DNA from: Phallus indusiatus
Lineage: Eukaryota > Basidiomycota > Agaricomycetes > Phallales > Phallaceae
Length of the DNA stretch: 64,000 bases
Direction of reading: 5' to 3'
NCBI GenBank assembly: GCA_027605045.1
Contig: JAQFWX010000127.1
Coordinates: 1-64,000 of the forward strand
Part shown: piece by piece, positions 10,735 to 24,292 of the stretch
Numbering within the stretch: the first letter of the stretch is position 1
How the letters are laid out: every line of letters begins with the position of its first letter
Notes under the pieces: generated by a model
The model's input: the letters and a program-made list of their open reading frames with translations, nothing else
Databases searched by the model: none
What the model was told of the DNA's origin: nothing
Position numbers and translations under genes: made by a program

Positions 10735-13700
10735 ATGTCCGAACTCTCCTCTCTGCTCCTTGCATCACTTTCTCCTCAAACTAGAAAACAGGCTGAACAG
10801 AGTCTTTCAAATCTAAGCACCCAACCTGGCTTTCTTCAGCATCTTCTGATCCTCGTTTTGTCCTCATCCGAGGACAAAGGGGTGAGGTTGGCAGGCAGTG
10901 TCTACTTTAAAAATGTAATCAAACAAAGATGGCCATCGGTATGTCCTACTCATTGAAACTTGACGCGTAATGGGTTCAATTCTGGTGGCGCATGCCACCA
11001 GAGTGTTGTTCTCCTTTCTCGATACTGACTACCGTGACATTCCTTTAGGATGCTGAAGACGCACCGATTTCTGCCGATGATAAAGAGGCTGTACGACCCC
11101 AGCTGGTTCAAGCAATGATCAAGCTTTCTGCTCCCGCAGACAAGCCCCTAAGAGCCCAAATCGCCGAATCGGTATCCGTCGTGGCCTCGTACGACTTTCC
11201 GGAAAGATGGCCAGACTTGATCACTGTGCGTTACCAAGAACCATAGCGACTTTGAATCCGTCTAAACACACAATATTCTAGCAACTGGTTTCTTCTCTGT
11301 CAACCGTAGATTACTCAGTTTCGCTGGGTGTGCTCGAGACTGCACATTCAATCTTTTACCGGTGGAGATCAGCCGTTCGCTCGGACGAGCTATATAGAGT
11401 CATAAACTACGTTTTGCAACATTTCGTGGCCCCGTTCGTGGCCTTTTTCCGAGAGACCTCCAACCTCCTTCTATCCAACCCCAATAATCTACCTAACATT
11501 CATGTCGTTGCCCAGTCCCAGGCCGTGCTGATGTCCCTGTTTTACGATCTAACGTGCCAAGATCTCCCACCGTTACTGGAAGATAGCCATGCCGAGTTCT
11601 TTGGAGCACCAGATAGCAGCAGTCCTGGCTGGTTGTTGCAATTTTTGGCCTGGGATCCCCCGGCTTTACGAGGCGATGTATTCTTTATATATTAAAGTTA
11701 TTGATCCACAGGGTCTAATGCTTGTTATAGCCAGATGACACCATCCCTTCCATACCATCACAAATCAAGACGTCAATTATGGAAATCGCTGAAGTACGGT
11801 TATTTAATTGAAACTAAAGTAAAAAAACAAAAAGAGACCGGTATTAATTCTGCTCCTAGCTTTATACCAATCGCTTTCCGGAGCTCTTTGCGACAAGTTC
11901 TGCAATGGCTCCGTTTGTCCAATCGGTTTGGACGACTATCGGAGATGGAAATAGACCCAGTGTGGCTGATGATCCGGTAGGCTTCCTGCAAAGTCATTGA
12001 AATTGAATGGTCATGTAACCATTAGTAGCTCGTAGCCCAATGTTTGAAGTTCCTATCCACCTGCATCCGATCTGGCTTGTTCCGAGATTTATTCCGCAAT
12101 CCAGATACTATTAAAACAATTGTGACGGGAATTGTGGTTCCCAATGTGGAATTACGAGGTATTTGGCTTATTATTCCCTTTTCTGACAAGAATTCGTTTC
12201 ACGTTCGCTCTTCCCCCAAAGATCATGAAATAGAACAATTTGAAGATGATCCACTGGAGTATCTTCGTCTCGATCTTTCAATTCCTGTTGTCTCAAGTGG
12301 TGGAAGTGAAGGTGCCACGAGGCGGCACGCTGCAGCGGATGTTTTGCGTGCTTTGGTCAATGCGGACCTCGAGTCTGAGACCACTGCAGTCGTACTGAAC
12401 ATTGTGTCACAAGATCTCCAAGCCTACAAATCCGATCCCTCTGAAAAATGGAAACAAAAAGACAGAGCTATTTTCTTAATCAGCGCCATCGCTTCGAGAG
12501 GATCAACTCTTTCGGTATGCATGAGTTCTACTACCCTGAAGTCAGCTTCATTTATCTGATTATCTAAATTTTCAGCAAGGTGTAACATCAACTAATGCAC
12601 TTATTAAAGTAGTTGATTGGTATGTCGAAAATGTCCTCAGCGATCTTCAAGCCGTGCCAGGATCTATCAACCCCATCCTTCAAGTAGACGCGATACGATA
12701 TCTATATATCTTCCGGTACCAAGTATGTTAAGAATCTGAATTGGCCACTGGAAACATCTGATTATTCTGCTCCTCAGTTAACGAAGGAACAACTACTCCA
12801 AATACTTCCACTGCTAACTGTCCATCTCCAATCTCCAAATTATGTCTGCTACTCTTATGCCGCTATTACTGTGGAACGGATATTGTTCATGAAACAGGAG
12901 TCTAAGCTTTTGTAAGGTTCAATTTTCAATTCCTAAGTTGTGCGGGCTACTAATAATATGGCCGGCTGATCTCATTTGTAGGTTTACAGAGGCGGACATT
13001 CGAGATCTAGCCGGAAATATGCTAAATGCTCTATTTGCTAAAATTGAAGGCCCAGGAACCCCCGAGAAAATCTCTGAGAACGACTATCTCATTAAAGGTA
13101 GGCGGCAACCGATTTGAATTGGCAGAACCCACATACTCAATTATTTTGCGTCCAAAGCCGTGATGCGAATTATCATGACGGCAAGGCGGAGTTTACTTCC
13201 AATCTATGAGCAAATCCTAAATCATCTCGTTCAAATTCTATCCGTCATCAGCAAAAACCCAAGCAATCCTAATTTTGATCAATATTTATTCGAGAGTATC
13301 TCAGCGCTGATCAGGTATGTACTACGGTACTTTAAAGGATCTCCCGATTGTCGCTTACCCATTGCCCTTTCCTTCCCTACCAGATTCATCGTCGCAGCAG
13401 ATCCGGCTACGCTGTCCAAATTTCAAGACCTCCTACAGAGTGTTTGTGCTGCGATACTACAACAGGACATTGAACGTTCGTACTACTGAATAGTTTCACT
13501 CCTTTACTCGCCTCACACTATTGTTTTATTATTAGCATTTGTGCCTTACGTGTTTCAGATATTATCGCAGCTTTTGGAATTACATACAGGTCCCGTTCCG
13601 GCTGGATATCGTTCCTTGTTGCCTCTACTTTTGACACCAGCGCCATGGGCTCAGAAAGGCAGCATTCCTGGTCTCGTCCGTTTTATCAAAACTTGCTTGA

Positions 13701-14662
13701 TGAAGGATGGTGCGGAAATAGCTAGTACAGGCCAGTTTTCTGCAATGTTGGCGGTGGCTCAACAACGGCTCATTCCTTCGAAAATAAACGACGTTTATGG
13801 ATTTGAAATGCTTCAAGCGGTGATAAAATACATACCATTGTACGTTGTCGTTATATTTCCTTTATCAATTTTGACAAATAAACCTGATCTTGGCATGGTT
13901 ATAGCCCGCAATTGATGTCATATTTCCAGCCTATCATAATGTCACTGCTTGTGCGCTTGCAAGCCAATAAAACAGACAAATTCTCGAATTACTTCGCCTA
14001 TTTCTTTTTGTATATGTGGGCTATTCAAATCGAAGGTTTAACACCCGATTATATTATCGGACTTCTGGAAGGGATCCAAGCTGGGTATGATTTCTTCTCT
14101 CTAAATAAGGCGTGAAAAGAAGTTTGACAGATAACGAATTTTAGCCTGTGGGGTAATCTACTTACAAACATTTTATTGCCCGAAGTTCCGAAGATTCCAC
14201 TACGAGATCGGCGGGTTGCTGTAGTTGGACTTGTGAGGCTGTTGACTCAGAGTCGCCTGATGCGGCAAGATACCAATCCCCAACTCTGGTAAGAGTACTC
14301 CCTAAAGCACTGCTGCCGTAGAGCTTGTTGGCCTTATTTCTTCTCCCTAAAGGACGGGAACTTTTGTCGTGCTTGCAAAGCTCGTTCGCGAACCGCAGGT
14401 GCTTCAGCGAACCAAGATAACAGAGTTGGACCAGGCCGATGTGGCATTCACGGCTGTTGATGCTGAGGAGCAGAGCGCTGGATACCAAGCGGGATATTCT
14501 CGATTAGCAGCATCTGAAGCAGCTGCTGTTGATCCTATTCCAAATATTCCAGACGCGCAGCTTTTCATGAAGCAAGAGCTCACAAAAGCGGTTCGTGACG
14601 ACCCTCGGCTTGGACCATGGATTCAACAGAGCGGCACGGATATTGAAGGAATAATTGGGTAA
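10735..14662 (+). CDS. CSE1: Exportin CSE1/CAS (importin-alpha re-export receptor)
   Basis: HEAT-repeat karyopherin that returns importin-alpha from the nucleus to the cytoplasm with Ran-GTP. The N-terminal importin-beta domain is visible (AEQSLSNLST, RLAGSVYFKNVIKQRW), followed by SYDFPERWPDLI and the CSE1-type repeats (ELYTNRFPELF, LEYLRLDLS, RRHAAADVLRALV, DAIRYLYIFRYQL, ENDYLIKAVMRII, SALIRFIVAADP, LLTPAPWAQKGSIPGLVR). It ends DDPRLGPWIQQSG...IIG at TAA 14660-14662. About a dozen introns are required. Early exons are 10735-10938, 11049-11225, 11282-11677, 11731-11793, 11860-11976 and 12029-12158. ATG 10735 is preferred over the longer open frame because it starts where CSE1 homology begins. 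Intron 1 carries a perfect hairpin at 10982-11001. Confidence 0.93.
10982..11001. repeat. Perfect 8-bp hairpin with GCAT loop in CSE1 intron 1
   Basis: CTGGTGGC at 10982-10989 and GCCACCAG at 10994-11001 are exact reverse complements separated by GCAT. It lies inside the first CSE1 intron (10939-11048). Confidence 0.7.
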
Positions 14663-17600
14663 GGGAAAGGGAAACGACGTTGGAAGGTAAAGTGACACAG
14701 CAGCCAAAGGATCTGGAATGAATTTTTCTTTGAGAAGTTCAAGATTTTAGATAAGACACATTTTTTACCGCTCACAATTGAATGAAAAGAAAATTAGTTT
14801 AATGGCTTACTTTTATGTAATGTTTCACGACATAGAGTCTTCACATCGTTGAATACAGTGGCAATGGGGATTCTATGACTTGGTGCCTATTCGCTAGACC
14901 AGACTGAAATGAAAGATCTTTTTACGTTTTTCTTAATGGGTGAAAAACATTTACAGGCATTAGCCGGGACTAAGCTCGATGGTGACCGCGCTTGAGGGGG
15001 AGTACCGAATTCCCGGTTTATCACGGTAATATCCGGCATAACATCCTGTACTAAATATAGCCAACCTTGAAGCTTTTTTTTTACTAACTCAGCTGAATAG
15101 GCTCTTACCACAGAAACAGAGCCGCTTAATTTTGATTATCATATATATGTCCCTTGCTCAGGACGTCTCAATTTATTTGAGGGATGAAGGGGAAGTTATT
15201 GACTCGAGAAGTTCGCTTGGACTGAATATATATGTAAGGTCGATAATTTTTTCTGGGAATTAATGAATGGCATTAGCAAAAGGTCCGGAAGCAAAAAGGC
15301 TGCTTTGAAGTGCGGTTCGGTCTCACTTTGTGTTGTCCCTTTCTGATCCCATTCTTTTCCGGTTTTTTAAACACGTTATGAAGCAATACAAACACCGGCA
15401 TAATATTTTTTAGCGAAGGGACAGTCGGCGGGGAGTTCAATCGATGCCAGTAAAGATTCAAAAGGTTAGCGAGCATCTTCTTGAAATAGGAAATGCCACC
15501 TGATTGTTACCTGAAGCATTCAGGATAGATGACCAAATATTTGATCATGGGATATGTATTCCTTTTTTTCTATTCAGCCACTCATTTTTGTTTAGGGTAA
15601 TGGCCTGATACGAAAGAACGAAATTGGTTGGCAAGCTAACCGCTTGCGCATGCGTTTCATGTCCTGGCATGCTTCTTGGACTCGATTCCATCAATACACC
15701 TACCCATTCAATCCGATATTTGGAGTTGGAAGTGGTTATTTAAAATGTGGAACAGGAGACATAGGCTCGATAACTTCCGATATTTGGTAGTTATCGACCT
15801 ACAGATTTTGGCAGTTAATACCGAAAACGTTTCCATACGATATCTCTCCTGAATATCACTACTTGCATTATGTATTCAAAACCACAAGTGAGATAGACTA
15901 ATGCATTTATTTAATCAATATTGGAAAAAGAAGACGGTGTCTACACAGGCGCTGTATCTTTCATTTCACCAGTGGTCAGGGTCATTATAACTGAGTGCGA
16001 ACTGACTGGTGATCGGATCTCATTCATTTTGATTCTGCCAGTGACACCATATATACAAATGACGAAAAAGGACACGGCATGTGATAGGAAAAGTTTAGTC
16101 TTTTTTTAATGTGCTCGATCTCTCTTATCTCGCATCGCATTTATTAGTCTTTATTATTAAACCGCGTCGCAAGCAGCTTTCCAGTTATTTCTGTCCGATG
16201 TAAGGCGGGTACCAGCCAGTTGAGTGGTGGATTAGCTGATTGAGAAAGGGAAGAAAAAAATAGTGCAGCTTGCCTCCGCCGTTGGTCATTTTTTTAATTC
16301 GGAATTTGGATTTGATTATTCGGATGTAGGATATAGCAGAGGGGAAAGGAGAAGGCTTTTTTCTCGCATAAGATATCCTGGTGTGATTCGTTTGCTAACC
16401 TGCAGCTGGGTCTCTAATAATTTGAAGGAGCTGCGGAACTCCATTTTCAAATGGTTGAAATCATAGCGCTGTGCTGCTTTTCCAATAGGCCTTTGCCCAG
16501 ACTCCTTTCGGAGAAGGGAAAGTTTCGTTACTTCTTTGATTCTTCAATCAGTTTCTGATATCTGATTTTTTCTTTTTCTGTTTTTTTTTGGTGCAGCTCT
16601 TCAGCTCGCCGTGCGCAGGAAAAAATACGCATGCACACGTTGAATTTGATCCGTCGAGGTATTACGCAGTGAGTCTGTTTTTGTCTCCGATTCGGGCAAT
16701 GTGCTCAATCTCCTATATCATAATATTTACAGCATCGCATAGCATATGACAAAATGGATACAATTTGGCATTTCGTATAAACGAAATTTCATACACACCT
16801 TCGCTTGAGACCAGATTCACCATAATTGACATTCCTCGAAACATAACCTTGTGCGGTCGCCACTGCCACGTGAAACAAAGGCTCTACCATTGACCCGTAA
16901 ACCCGTACTACTTACTACACATCTCTTGCATAAGATCCATGGAAATAATTACTCCGTTTGTTCAATGTTCCCAGCTTGAAACCTTTGATCATGATAAAAG
17001 AAAATGCTGCTGAGCCGTATTAAATAAATGCAACAACTTGTCGGCCGTAACGGTATGCGAGTTGCGAGTTGGCACGGAGTTTCCAACTCGAATCTAAATA
17101 AATCTTTTTCGGTAATACCGCATTCACCTTGGCATTCGTCTCAGCACAGGGTCGCGTCCCTCATGGAGTACGCTGAAGATCTTCCAAAGCCCCGAACCGA
17201 CCAGGTTCACTGATCCCATTTGGTTCAACACGGCCTTACTGCGGAAACATTTGAATACGGGAGGGGGGGTGGTGCGGAATGAGAGTCGGAGGAGTTCAAC
17301 TGCAACCGCGGCTTTGTGTGATATTTTAAGGACAAAGTACACACGTAGGTGTCAGAAGAATTCTAGCATACCTTCAGGGCATCCTTTAGGGGTCAGTTTG
17401 ATCATGATTAACAAAATCTTTCTGAGCATTCGAGACTACCGCGCCTCGGGCCCGGCGATCTGCAAACATATACATACATATTCCATCATACCGGCCAAGT
17501 AAAATATTACATATGTTGAGACGGACAATAGCAGTTTATATGCAGAATTTCCCCTTTGGGTCAATGTAGATGAATAACTCGTCCCCTCCGAAATTTCCGA

Positions 17601-20600
17601 AAAAAAATGATTATGGCATAAAGGACCGCATATATGAACCTTGTTCAGGGAAGAAGCCAGACTTTGAAGGGACATCATGATGTATGTATTTCTTCGACCG
17701 AACGGCTTTCCCAACCAATTGTTACAAACAAAAATGGGTGACAGTTATTGATCCATGCCTACTTAGTTACAACACAGTAACGTTGTCTCTGTAGCTCCCA
17801 ATTATCATCAATCATCAGAGAAGTCACCAGGTTCTCTACATCATCGCCAACGCTGATTTCTTTTCTCTGTGGGATTCTGTGAAAGAGCCTAGAGGAAGGG
17901 ATCAAAAGATAGAAGGATTCCCAAAGCACATGCTTCAAGATGTCATACTAGTGTATTGAGAAAGAGAGTAGTAGTCACGTACTTGATTAGTATGCTAAAA
18001 CATAACAGCCTGAGGTCGGAAGGGGGGTTGTGCCCCTACCCGATCCAAGATCAATTGTTCTAGACCGAATAGACGATCGTGATTTGAATGGATTCTCAGC
18101 CCGCCAGTAGAGTAATAACCCCGTCTAGTCCATTAAAGGGCACAACACGTATACGTATGTATAGATAACGGCATCGGCGACGATTGTGGAAAAGAAATGT
18201 ATATTCGTAAACACGACCCACATGGGTTGTTCGGTCTGTCCCAATTCAAATTCAGTTCGATTGCCAATTCCAGCATGCACCCTCTGAAAAGAGATCGGAA
18301 AGGTGAATCGGTAGGAATAATATGGAAAGTGAAGGGGGGGTACCTTCTTGGGGTATTCATTCTAAAAGGGTACTGAACGTTTTCTTCTTTCGTTTCATCG
18401 GGAGTCGAAAACTTTTTTTTGAAATTCTGGAATCCTCGAAGAACAAGAAACGTGTGCATCATAAAATTAGACCGACGTATATGTATGTAAAGCTTCTCCG
18501 TCGGATAGCTGTTGTGTCCTGAGTCTTTGAGTTACGCCAAGGCTCTAGACTCTTTTTTTAAAAAAGCCTCGGGAAAATTTTACTACAAACGAAAATAAAC
18601 TCAAGGTTCAGTCATGAGTTAGTTAGTTGGTGACAGCGGCGGCGGCCTCCTGTCATACTTAGACTTCGAAATTTTGGAAGGTCCTTGGATCCCGCAACAT
18701 GATCTCGAGTCGCGAAAACGCTTCGCACTATGAGAAGTAATTTACAAATAAGAGATGAGCTATCGCCAAGCACGAACGAAACTACATGGGGCAATTTCAA
18801 CATACATCCAATATTGACACTTACTGTTTGTTATCAGATATCGATATCGTGGGCGTTACATTCCATATCAAACGAATGTCGGCCTGATTTAAACACAAGC
18901 TGACGTTTCGCGAGAGGAGAGAGGGGGGGAGGGAGGAAAGGGCGAACATAACGTCAAGCGACGGTTATTTAAATTGCAGATTCTGATTTAGTACTTAGTA
19001 CTCAGTGGGTTTTGTTGTTTGCGGCATTTACTTTTAAGCGTAATCTGGGGTGCAACCCAATTATAGCTCACGCTTAATGTTATACTAGACACTAGACTCT
19101 CTCTGATAGTAAGTGTCTCGACAATGGGCTACCTGAGATTAGTGACTCTCCACTCCTGAGAGCTATGTACGCCCGCAGAGACAACATGCCGGTAAACTAT
19201 TATAAGACGTACAGGGAAACCTGAGTGGGAAGTTCGGGCAAACCGTCAGAGTCTAGGCGCTCTCCGGCTACTTTTCTCTTTTCTTTTCTTTTTTTTTTCA
19301 AAGGGATAATTTAATTAGTCAAAATTTCACGCACATACATAATTTCGAAGGATGATGATCTCATGTGTGTGTGTGTGCGCTCGCGAGAGATCTTAGTCTC
19401 TCACACCATATATGTGCACTTGTCTCGGTCATTTTTGTCGAATGATATATTTTATAGGTGATTTCCCCCCTGCTACTCGGAATTATTTAATTATCACAGG
19501 GGTAAGTCCCTAGGAACACCGAGACGAGTTCTTTGAAGTGTGCTGTCTAGGCCTCTTGAAACATGTACATATATTAGAGAAACGTCACTGATAGAGAAAA
19601 AAGCGATCTGCACCTGCCATTCAATGGTTCTATGCGAAGGTTCTTTTCCGTACCTTACACGAGGGTAATGAGGAGAATTTTTCAGGATAAACAGTAGGGC
19701 CGTTTCAAACTTCGAATTCTGATGGTCGGTCTTTCCGTCATGTTTAGCCTACTAAATAGTGAGAGAGAAGCTTTCAAAAACGTATCAGTATTATTACTTA
19801 CGCACTGCGTCACAAACACGCACTCTTAACCAGTTCTAGTAATAGCCACGAGTCCAATTAATCAATAGTTTGTTTTTAATATTGCTCGGATTTACCTCAT
19901 TTTTTGAGACTCTTCCGTGTGGGTTCAATGTTCATATTATTTTATTTTATCATTTGACGTTTACTATGTATCCCTCAGGGAAGTTCAGGGCCGGAGTTCC
20001 GAAAACGGGTGTTTATTGCATAGCGCGAAGGAAAGAACGCTGAAAAGAACATTGAAAGGCCCCTCCACGCCCCCCTCGCGAATTGGTTCTGAGAGGGTGA
20101 CGAGGAAAGAAATAGGGGGGGTACATATGCCCAATTTACTTTGTCACAATTCTTTTTTAAGAAATAAAAAACGAAAAAAAAAGGCGCGTGCCCATGCTTT
20201 GTCTTGTCCCCCCACTGGTCAGGGTCAATGCATACGGCTTTCAATCCACTTGGGATGATATGATGGATCCCCGAATCGAACTTCTTTTCTCACTGGCAAT
20301 TTACATTTGAATGGGTGGTGTGGTGTGGGGGGGAAGGAAACCAGCCGTGACGCTTGGGAAGGTTTACGAGATCGTAGTAAGTAAGTTAGAAGATTGGGGG
20401 GAAGTAACTAATGAGACTTTTAGTGGTTCCTTTTGTTTCAGTTGCGTCCTTACTCACGCGAGGATACCGATTGGTTTCGAAGGCGCACTGGTGTGAGCAA
20501 AGCGGGATTCCAGTTCTGAGATCTGAAGCTGTCCAGCGCGACGAAAGAAGGATTTCAAAACATTCGCGTGTTCTCTCAATCAAGCACGGACTGATCAATT

Positions 20601-22249
20601 TAGTAGTACATATACGGCAAACAAAAATGGGTGTTCCAAACTAATGGAGAAGAGTTTACATAATTTCCAGCGTTGAAGCGCTGAAAGGGGGAGCGGAGCG
20701 AGTTGAATTGTAAAATGCTACTCGGGCCGGAGCGACCGCTTCCATGTCCTGTTGAATTGATTGGATTTCGGACTGTCGAGGGCTGAGAGGCAAAGGGGGG
20801 GAGAAAAAAGAAGTCTGGGGATTTCAACCAGGTGCCTTTCGGGTAGTATAAAAAAATGATTGCCAAGCTAATAGTTGGACTTCGCGATGCCTTTTGGGAG
20901 GACATATGTCACTGTATATAGATACGTGCATGACTTGTCTGCCAAGACTAGAAGGCAAAGTGCATAAAGTGCGTGTTGAATGGATTCGGCTAGAGGAATA
21001 GTAGTATGTAGACGTTTTAAAACTTAGCCGTGTTATGGTGTTGTGTGTCTATGACATGACCGAGAAGGTTCTCAGTGCTGGATTTGAAATCATATGAGGA
21101 AGCGCGAAGCGTCGGGTGTACCGAGCAGAACCCAGAACAAAACTGGAGCTGGCAAAGATCTGGAAGTATGCAGCACTATTTGGCACCGTTAACGTAATTC
21201 TATATACATAATTTATTTAAACGAGCACGGGAGAGTGATGTGTATTACCTACCATCCCTTCGTTGAGAGCCGCAATTCATCCAATTTCCAAAAGAGCAAC
21301 ATCATGATCACATAATTATTTCAAAGGTTTTGTCCTTTTGGTAAGAAAAAAAAGGCACCCCTAAAAATAATGGGCTATTTGAACTGGGTACGCGTGTAAA
21401 AAGAGCTTGTATTGTTGTTGTTGACAGCTGCTCTTACGCGACGGTTTTAGACGCATCAGCCACCTTGGTCCGTTCTTTTTTTTGCTAGTGTGCATGCGCC
21501 TTTTGGAGTACGATAGGACACGATAAGGCACGGTTATGTAACGGAGAACATCTACCAAAACAGTCGAGGAGCCATGCACTTCCTGAGCGGACCATGAGAA
21601 TGGAATGGGAGCAGCAGCCAAGGTCACGGACAAGACGAGTGCCGAATGCGGTAGACGAATTGCGAATTACATGCAACACATAAATACATGGACTGTGTAT
21701 TTATTTGATAGCGGATCTGAGATAAGGGAATGGAGATGAGGAGAAGGCCCTCTTCTGCACATACTGTTTTTAGAATTATGTCGAGCAGCTGGAATTGAAT
21801 ATATATAATTTACTATAATATATCTAAAATAATACATAAATTCAAGCAAGGCTAAACTCCCCTACATTAATGGGTTTTTAATTTTTTTTAATTTCTAGCA
21901 AAGCTGTTACTACGGGGAAAGGACCCCGAGCGCTGCGGGGAGGAGATGAATGGAGGACCCAATTTGAGGCGGAGCTGCAACCACGGTATCTTTGTGACTT
22001 GTGAGTGACAAATCCGCTAGTGTCGGAGTTTCCTCGCTTAACCGCTTCGAGTGTCCTGTCTTTTTGGTGTAAAGATACTGTATAGAGGGACTTGACTTAT
22101 ATATATTATCAATTTTGAGTCCGTCCTCTCCTTCCTCGCTCTGCCTCGTCCGGTTATATAAGTTCCCTTCTTTCTCTCTCCCTCTCCCCTTCCCTCCGTC
22201 ATCTTTCTCCCACCAAGTGTTGAGCACACACACGCACTCGCACTCGCAA
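14663..22249. other. 7.6-kb gene-free stretch upstream of ZnB
   Basis: No protein family, exon chain, tRNA or rRNA was recognised on either strand. The sequence is AT-rich, with homopolymer runs, a short TG repeat near 19365-19378, poly-G runs (near 17268 and 20328) and many short chance frames. The final 130 bp are a pyrimidine-rich core promoter for ZnB. Its length is out of line with the 100-700 bp gaps of the dense block at 35-50 kb, so it may hold distal regulatory DNA, non-coding transcripts or decayed repeats. Confidence 0.5.
22110..22214 (+). promoter_or_regulatory. TATA-like box within a CT-rich core promoter of ZnB
   Basis: A TATATAAG sequence at 22155-22162 lies about 90 bp before the ZnB start codon. 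It is set in a long pyrimidine-rich tract (about 22119-22213). A TATA element with CT-rich sequence near the transcription start is a common fungal promoter arrangement. The assignment is inferred from position and composition. Confidence 0.5.
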
Positions 22250-24292
22250 ATGCAAAGTAGTATGGATATGGAGGGCTCTTACTGGCCCACTACGTCCGAT
22301 ATGGAATTTCAACCCCGGATCCACCCATCTAATCACAACAACCTGCAAAATTCAGGGGAAATAGTGGATCCTTGGAATACTAGTGCTCAGCAACATCAGC
22401 AACGTAAGTTGTGCACGCATATCGTGCTCGACTTGGCTCACTGTTATACGAATCTTTTCCGGCTTTGTTTTATATAGCGGCTATCGCTCACCTCTCACCA
22501 TCTTTCGATATGGACACCTCGGGCTCTTATCCAACACCCGCAATGTCCTCCGCTATGGCGACAAACTACCAAACAGAACCCTCGTATACTTACTCGCATT
22601 TCCCTACCAACCACGCCGATAACTATGTCTATGACGTTCAACAACAACACCAACAACAAGAACAACAACAACAAAGTCCCCCCGCCCCGCCGGCAATTTC
22701 TTACTCTCACAATCGCTTCAACTTGGCTCCATTACCCCCATCCATTCCCGCCAATCTTCCCGCTAATCTTCCTCACATGATCAGTGAGGGCCACCGCGTC
22801 GGTCTGTCCGAACCATGGTCCGAGGCCGGTATGAGGGATATGGAGGCCTTTGAACGACTGTGTTCAAACACAAATCAGTTCATACGCATGAAACCTCGAA
22901 AGAAAAGCACAAAGCCCATCGGAGGGATGCCCCCGAATCCCTTGCCCGGTGCTGCTGCTGCACCATCATCATCAACATCATCAGCAGCAGCAGCAGCGAT
23001 TAACGACCAGTCATTTATGACGGTCCAAACCGGAAAGATTGGGTGCTCTCCACATGTTACGGTTCCCAACTCGATGGGAACCCGAGCTGATGGAGAAGTC
23101 GTGAAGCCCGAGTACACGACTAGTCCCGAACCTATCGCCCCTTATATGTCTCCTACTGAACAACAATACCCAGACTCAGTATCGCCGGCCGAGTATTCAT
23201 CCATAATGAACTATTCTTCGACTTCTACCACTACACACCACCAAAGTGACAAGGCGTCATCCGGGGCAAGCACCATGTCATCTCCGCATTCAGAATCTGC
23301 TGGCTTTTCCCCCGTGGCAACCAGCTCAATGTCGCCACCCTTACCACCCATGACAGTCCCTTCTCAATCTCCCATTATTACCACACGTCCCGCAGTGCGA
23401 CACGCTAATATTCTTCCGGCGCCTTCGAATCGCTCTAACTCTAGTTTGGCGATTGACACAGGGCTCTTCCGTCTAAAGCGGAATGTATCTAAATCGCTTT
23501 TGGTTGGTAATAGCCCGGATACTCCATCGTTAGATACTGGTTATCAATCCGGTAAAGATCGCTTTTTTATTTTGGTCTGCTTAACCCTGGTCTTTGTCAA
23601 CTGAGAAATTTTTTCTTCCTCTCTTGTCTATGTATAGGAACAAACTCTGGCTCGAGCGGCAAATCTCCCATTTTGAATGGACCGGTACCCGGAAACTCGC
23701 AAGCTCGAACTACTACTACCACCATCACCACCACCGAGTCCTCAAAGTCTGCAACCAGATCTCGGCGCAGCACTACGGCCAGTGGATCCAAGTCTAATAA
23801 TCCGGCCGTAACTCCTGATCCTCCGAGCGCTGTCGAACATAAACTTACAGAGACGCACAGTATTCCGACGGCTGATTTGGACACGTTCTTTCAACAATCT
23901 GAACAAGGATGTATTGGTGGACGAAGAGCTTGGATGTGTCCTAAATGCAGGAAAGCTGTGAGAAAGCAAGATCGGGCGAGTCATAAGCTCAGTCATGAAG
24001 GTAAAAAGAGATATGACTGTGCATGGTAAGCTTGCATTGCGTTTCATCATATGATCCTGTTCTAAGTTGTCTTAGTGGGAAGCAGTTTGGACGGCCTCAA
24101 GATGCGGACCGTCATATGCGTGAACAGGCCCCTTGTGCAAGATGGTCTGTCTTTTGTCTCTTCAAAAAGGAACTCTTTTCTAACGTGATGTTATTTGTTT
24201 TCTATAGTCCGGGAAAAATGGGTCGTTACGGAAAAGACGGCTTATGTTCCGCTTGCGTTACGGAAATCGAGCAGGGCATTGGCGTAAGCTAA
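22250..24292 (+). CDS. Cys/His zinc-module protein ZnB, probable transcription regulator
   Basis: Predicted 589-residue protein; exons 22250-22403, 22478-23551, 23638-24025, 24076-24144 and 24208-24292 sum to whole codons. Residues 1-490 are low complexity: Gln-rich runs, Pro/Ser/Thr-rich blocks, an Ala/Ser run and a basic patch (MKPRKKSTKP). This is typical of activation or disordered regions. The C-terminal module from about residue 508 is C-x2-C-x11-H-x3-H, then RYDCAC, C-x-C-x12-H-x6-C, C-x2-C, and a last C-x2-C after a GRYGKDGLC loop. Residues such as F-x-R-x2-D-x2-RH are shared with ZnA, and two introns fall at the same Cys codons. ATG 22250 was chosen because the open frame upstream (from 22115) has no ATG and overlaps the TATA/CT-rich region. 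DNA binding and nuclear location are inferred. Confidence 0.85.

Noticed and set aside
19917..20258. 113-codon open frame on the plus strand with an overlapping minus-strand frame
   Set aside because: It contains long homopolymer-derived stretches (Lys-rich), has no family texture and no joinable exon.
20262..20330. Minus-strand GTTCGATTC resembling a tRNA T-loop
   Set aside because: The 5-bp T-stem does not form and no cloverleaf can be folded upstream.
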